Positions 63,983 through 64,000 of a stretch of 64,000 nt of DNA are shown one piece after another; the stretch's first letter is position 1, and each line of letters begins with the position of its first letter. Origin of the DNA: Microbacterium sp. MYb45 (GTDB lineage Bacteria > Actinomycetota > Actinomycetes > Actinomycetales > Microbacteriaceae); the NCBI RefSeq assembly GCF_002979655.1, contig NZ_PCPG01000007.1, positions 62,001 through 126,000 on the forward strand, read 5' to 3'. The notes beneath the pieces were generated by a model. It saw only the letters and a list, made by a program, of their open reading frames with translations. It did not search any database and was not told where the DNA came from. The position numbers and the translations under genes were made by a program.

Positions 63983-64000
63983 GAAACGGCCCTTCGTCTC

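Overview
The window is about 64 kb of very GC-rich actinobacterial chromosome. The gene repertoire and protein features point to Microbacteriaceae, most likely a Microbacterium; this is inferred from content, not from a database search. The order acs / Tad pilus genes / topA / holB, then RidA / penicillin-binding protein / metallophosphoesterase, then lysC-asd, recR and dnaX also follows the Mycobacterium tuberculosis chromosome from about Rv3644c to Rv3721c, so most of the window is conserved core. I see no integrase, transposase, prophage, insertion sequence or CRISPR array.

Region 1 (1-11.1 kb): the tail of an amino acid permease; a small leftward group (ygfZ-like, nitrobindin-like, two small membrane proteins); then a nitrogen/phosphate block of glnR, ppk, a mutT1-type NUDIX-phosphatase and pstSCAB. 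Tandem 11-nt PHO-box repeats stand before both ppk and pstS. Region 2 (11.1-20.3 kb): pabC-like lyase, a candidate structured RNA, a conserved unknown, the SigK/RskA system with dipZ and a fasciclin lipoprotein that share a divergent promoter motif, tRNA-Lys, a DJ-1/PfpI protein, a CGNR regulator facing a 71-aa zinc-ribbon-like protein, DUF1697, nicotinamidase and tRNA-Thr.

Region 3 (20.3-32 kb): a leftward run topA-tmk-holB-exported peptidase with overlapping stops and starts, a minimal Tad pilus cluster with a compact two-repeat TadB/TadC-like protein, and acs running the other way. Region 4 (32-42.9 kb): RidA and DUF4177, a PASTA bifunctional PBP with a metallophosphoesterase, tRNA-Pro, VanZ with a phosphomannomutase-like HAD, DUF1295, an L-lactate-dehydrogenase-type flavoprotein with its FadR/LldR-type regulator and two palindromic operators, tdk and mqo.

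Region 5 (42.9-64 kb): asd and lysC, an EamA exporter coupled to recR and dnaX, a GH65 phosphorylase with a beta-phosphoglucomutase, ackA-pta, a lysozyme-like protein with a rhomboid protease, the SRP RNA, the MoxR / DUF58 / transglutaminase trio, TrhO, and an ABC-2-type permease that may run off the edge. Central carbon themes recur: acetate (acs, ackA, pta), lactate (lldD), malate (mqo) and phosphorolytic sugar use.

Regulatory features stand out more than novel protein systems: PHO boxes, a SigK-type divergent promoter pair, lactate-regulator operators, a CebR-type palindrome, and several promoters whose -10 box lies 6-7 nt before the start codon (leaderless mRNAs). I found no convincing new defence or mobile system.
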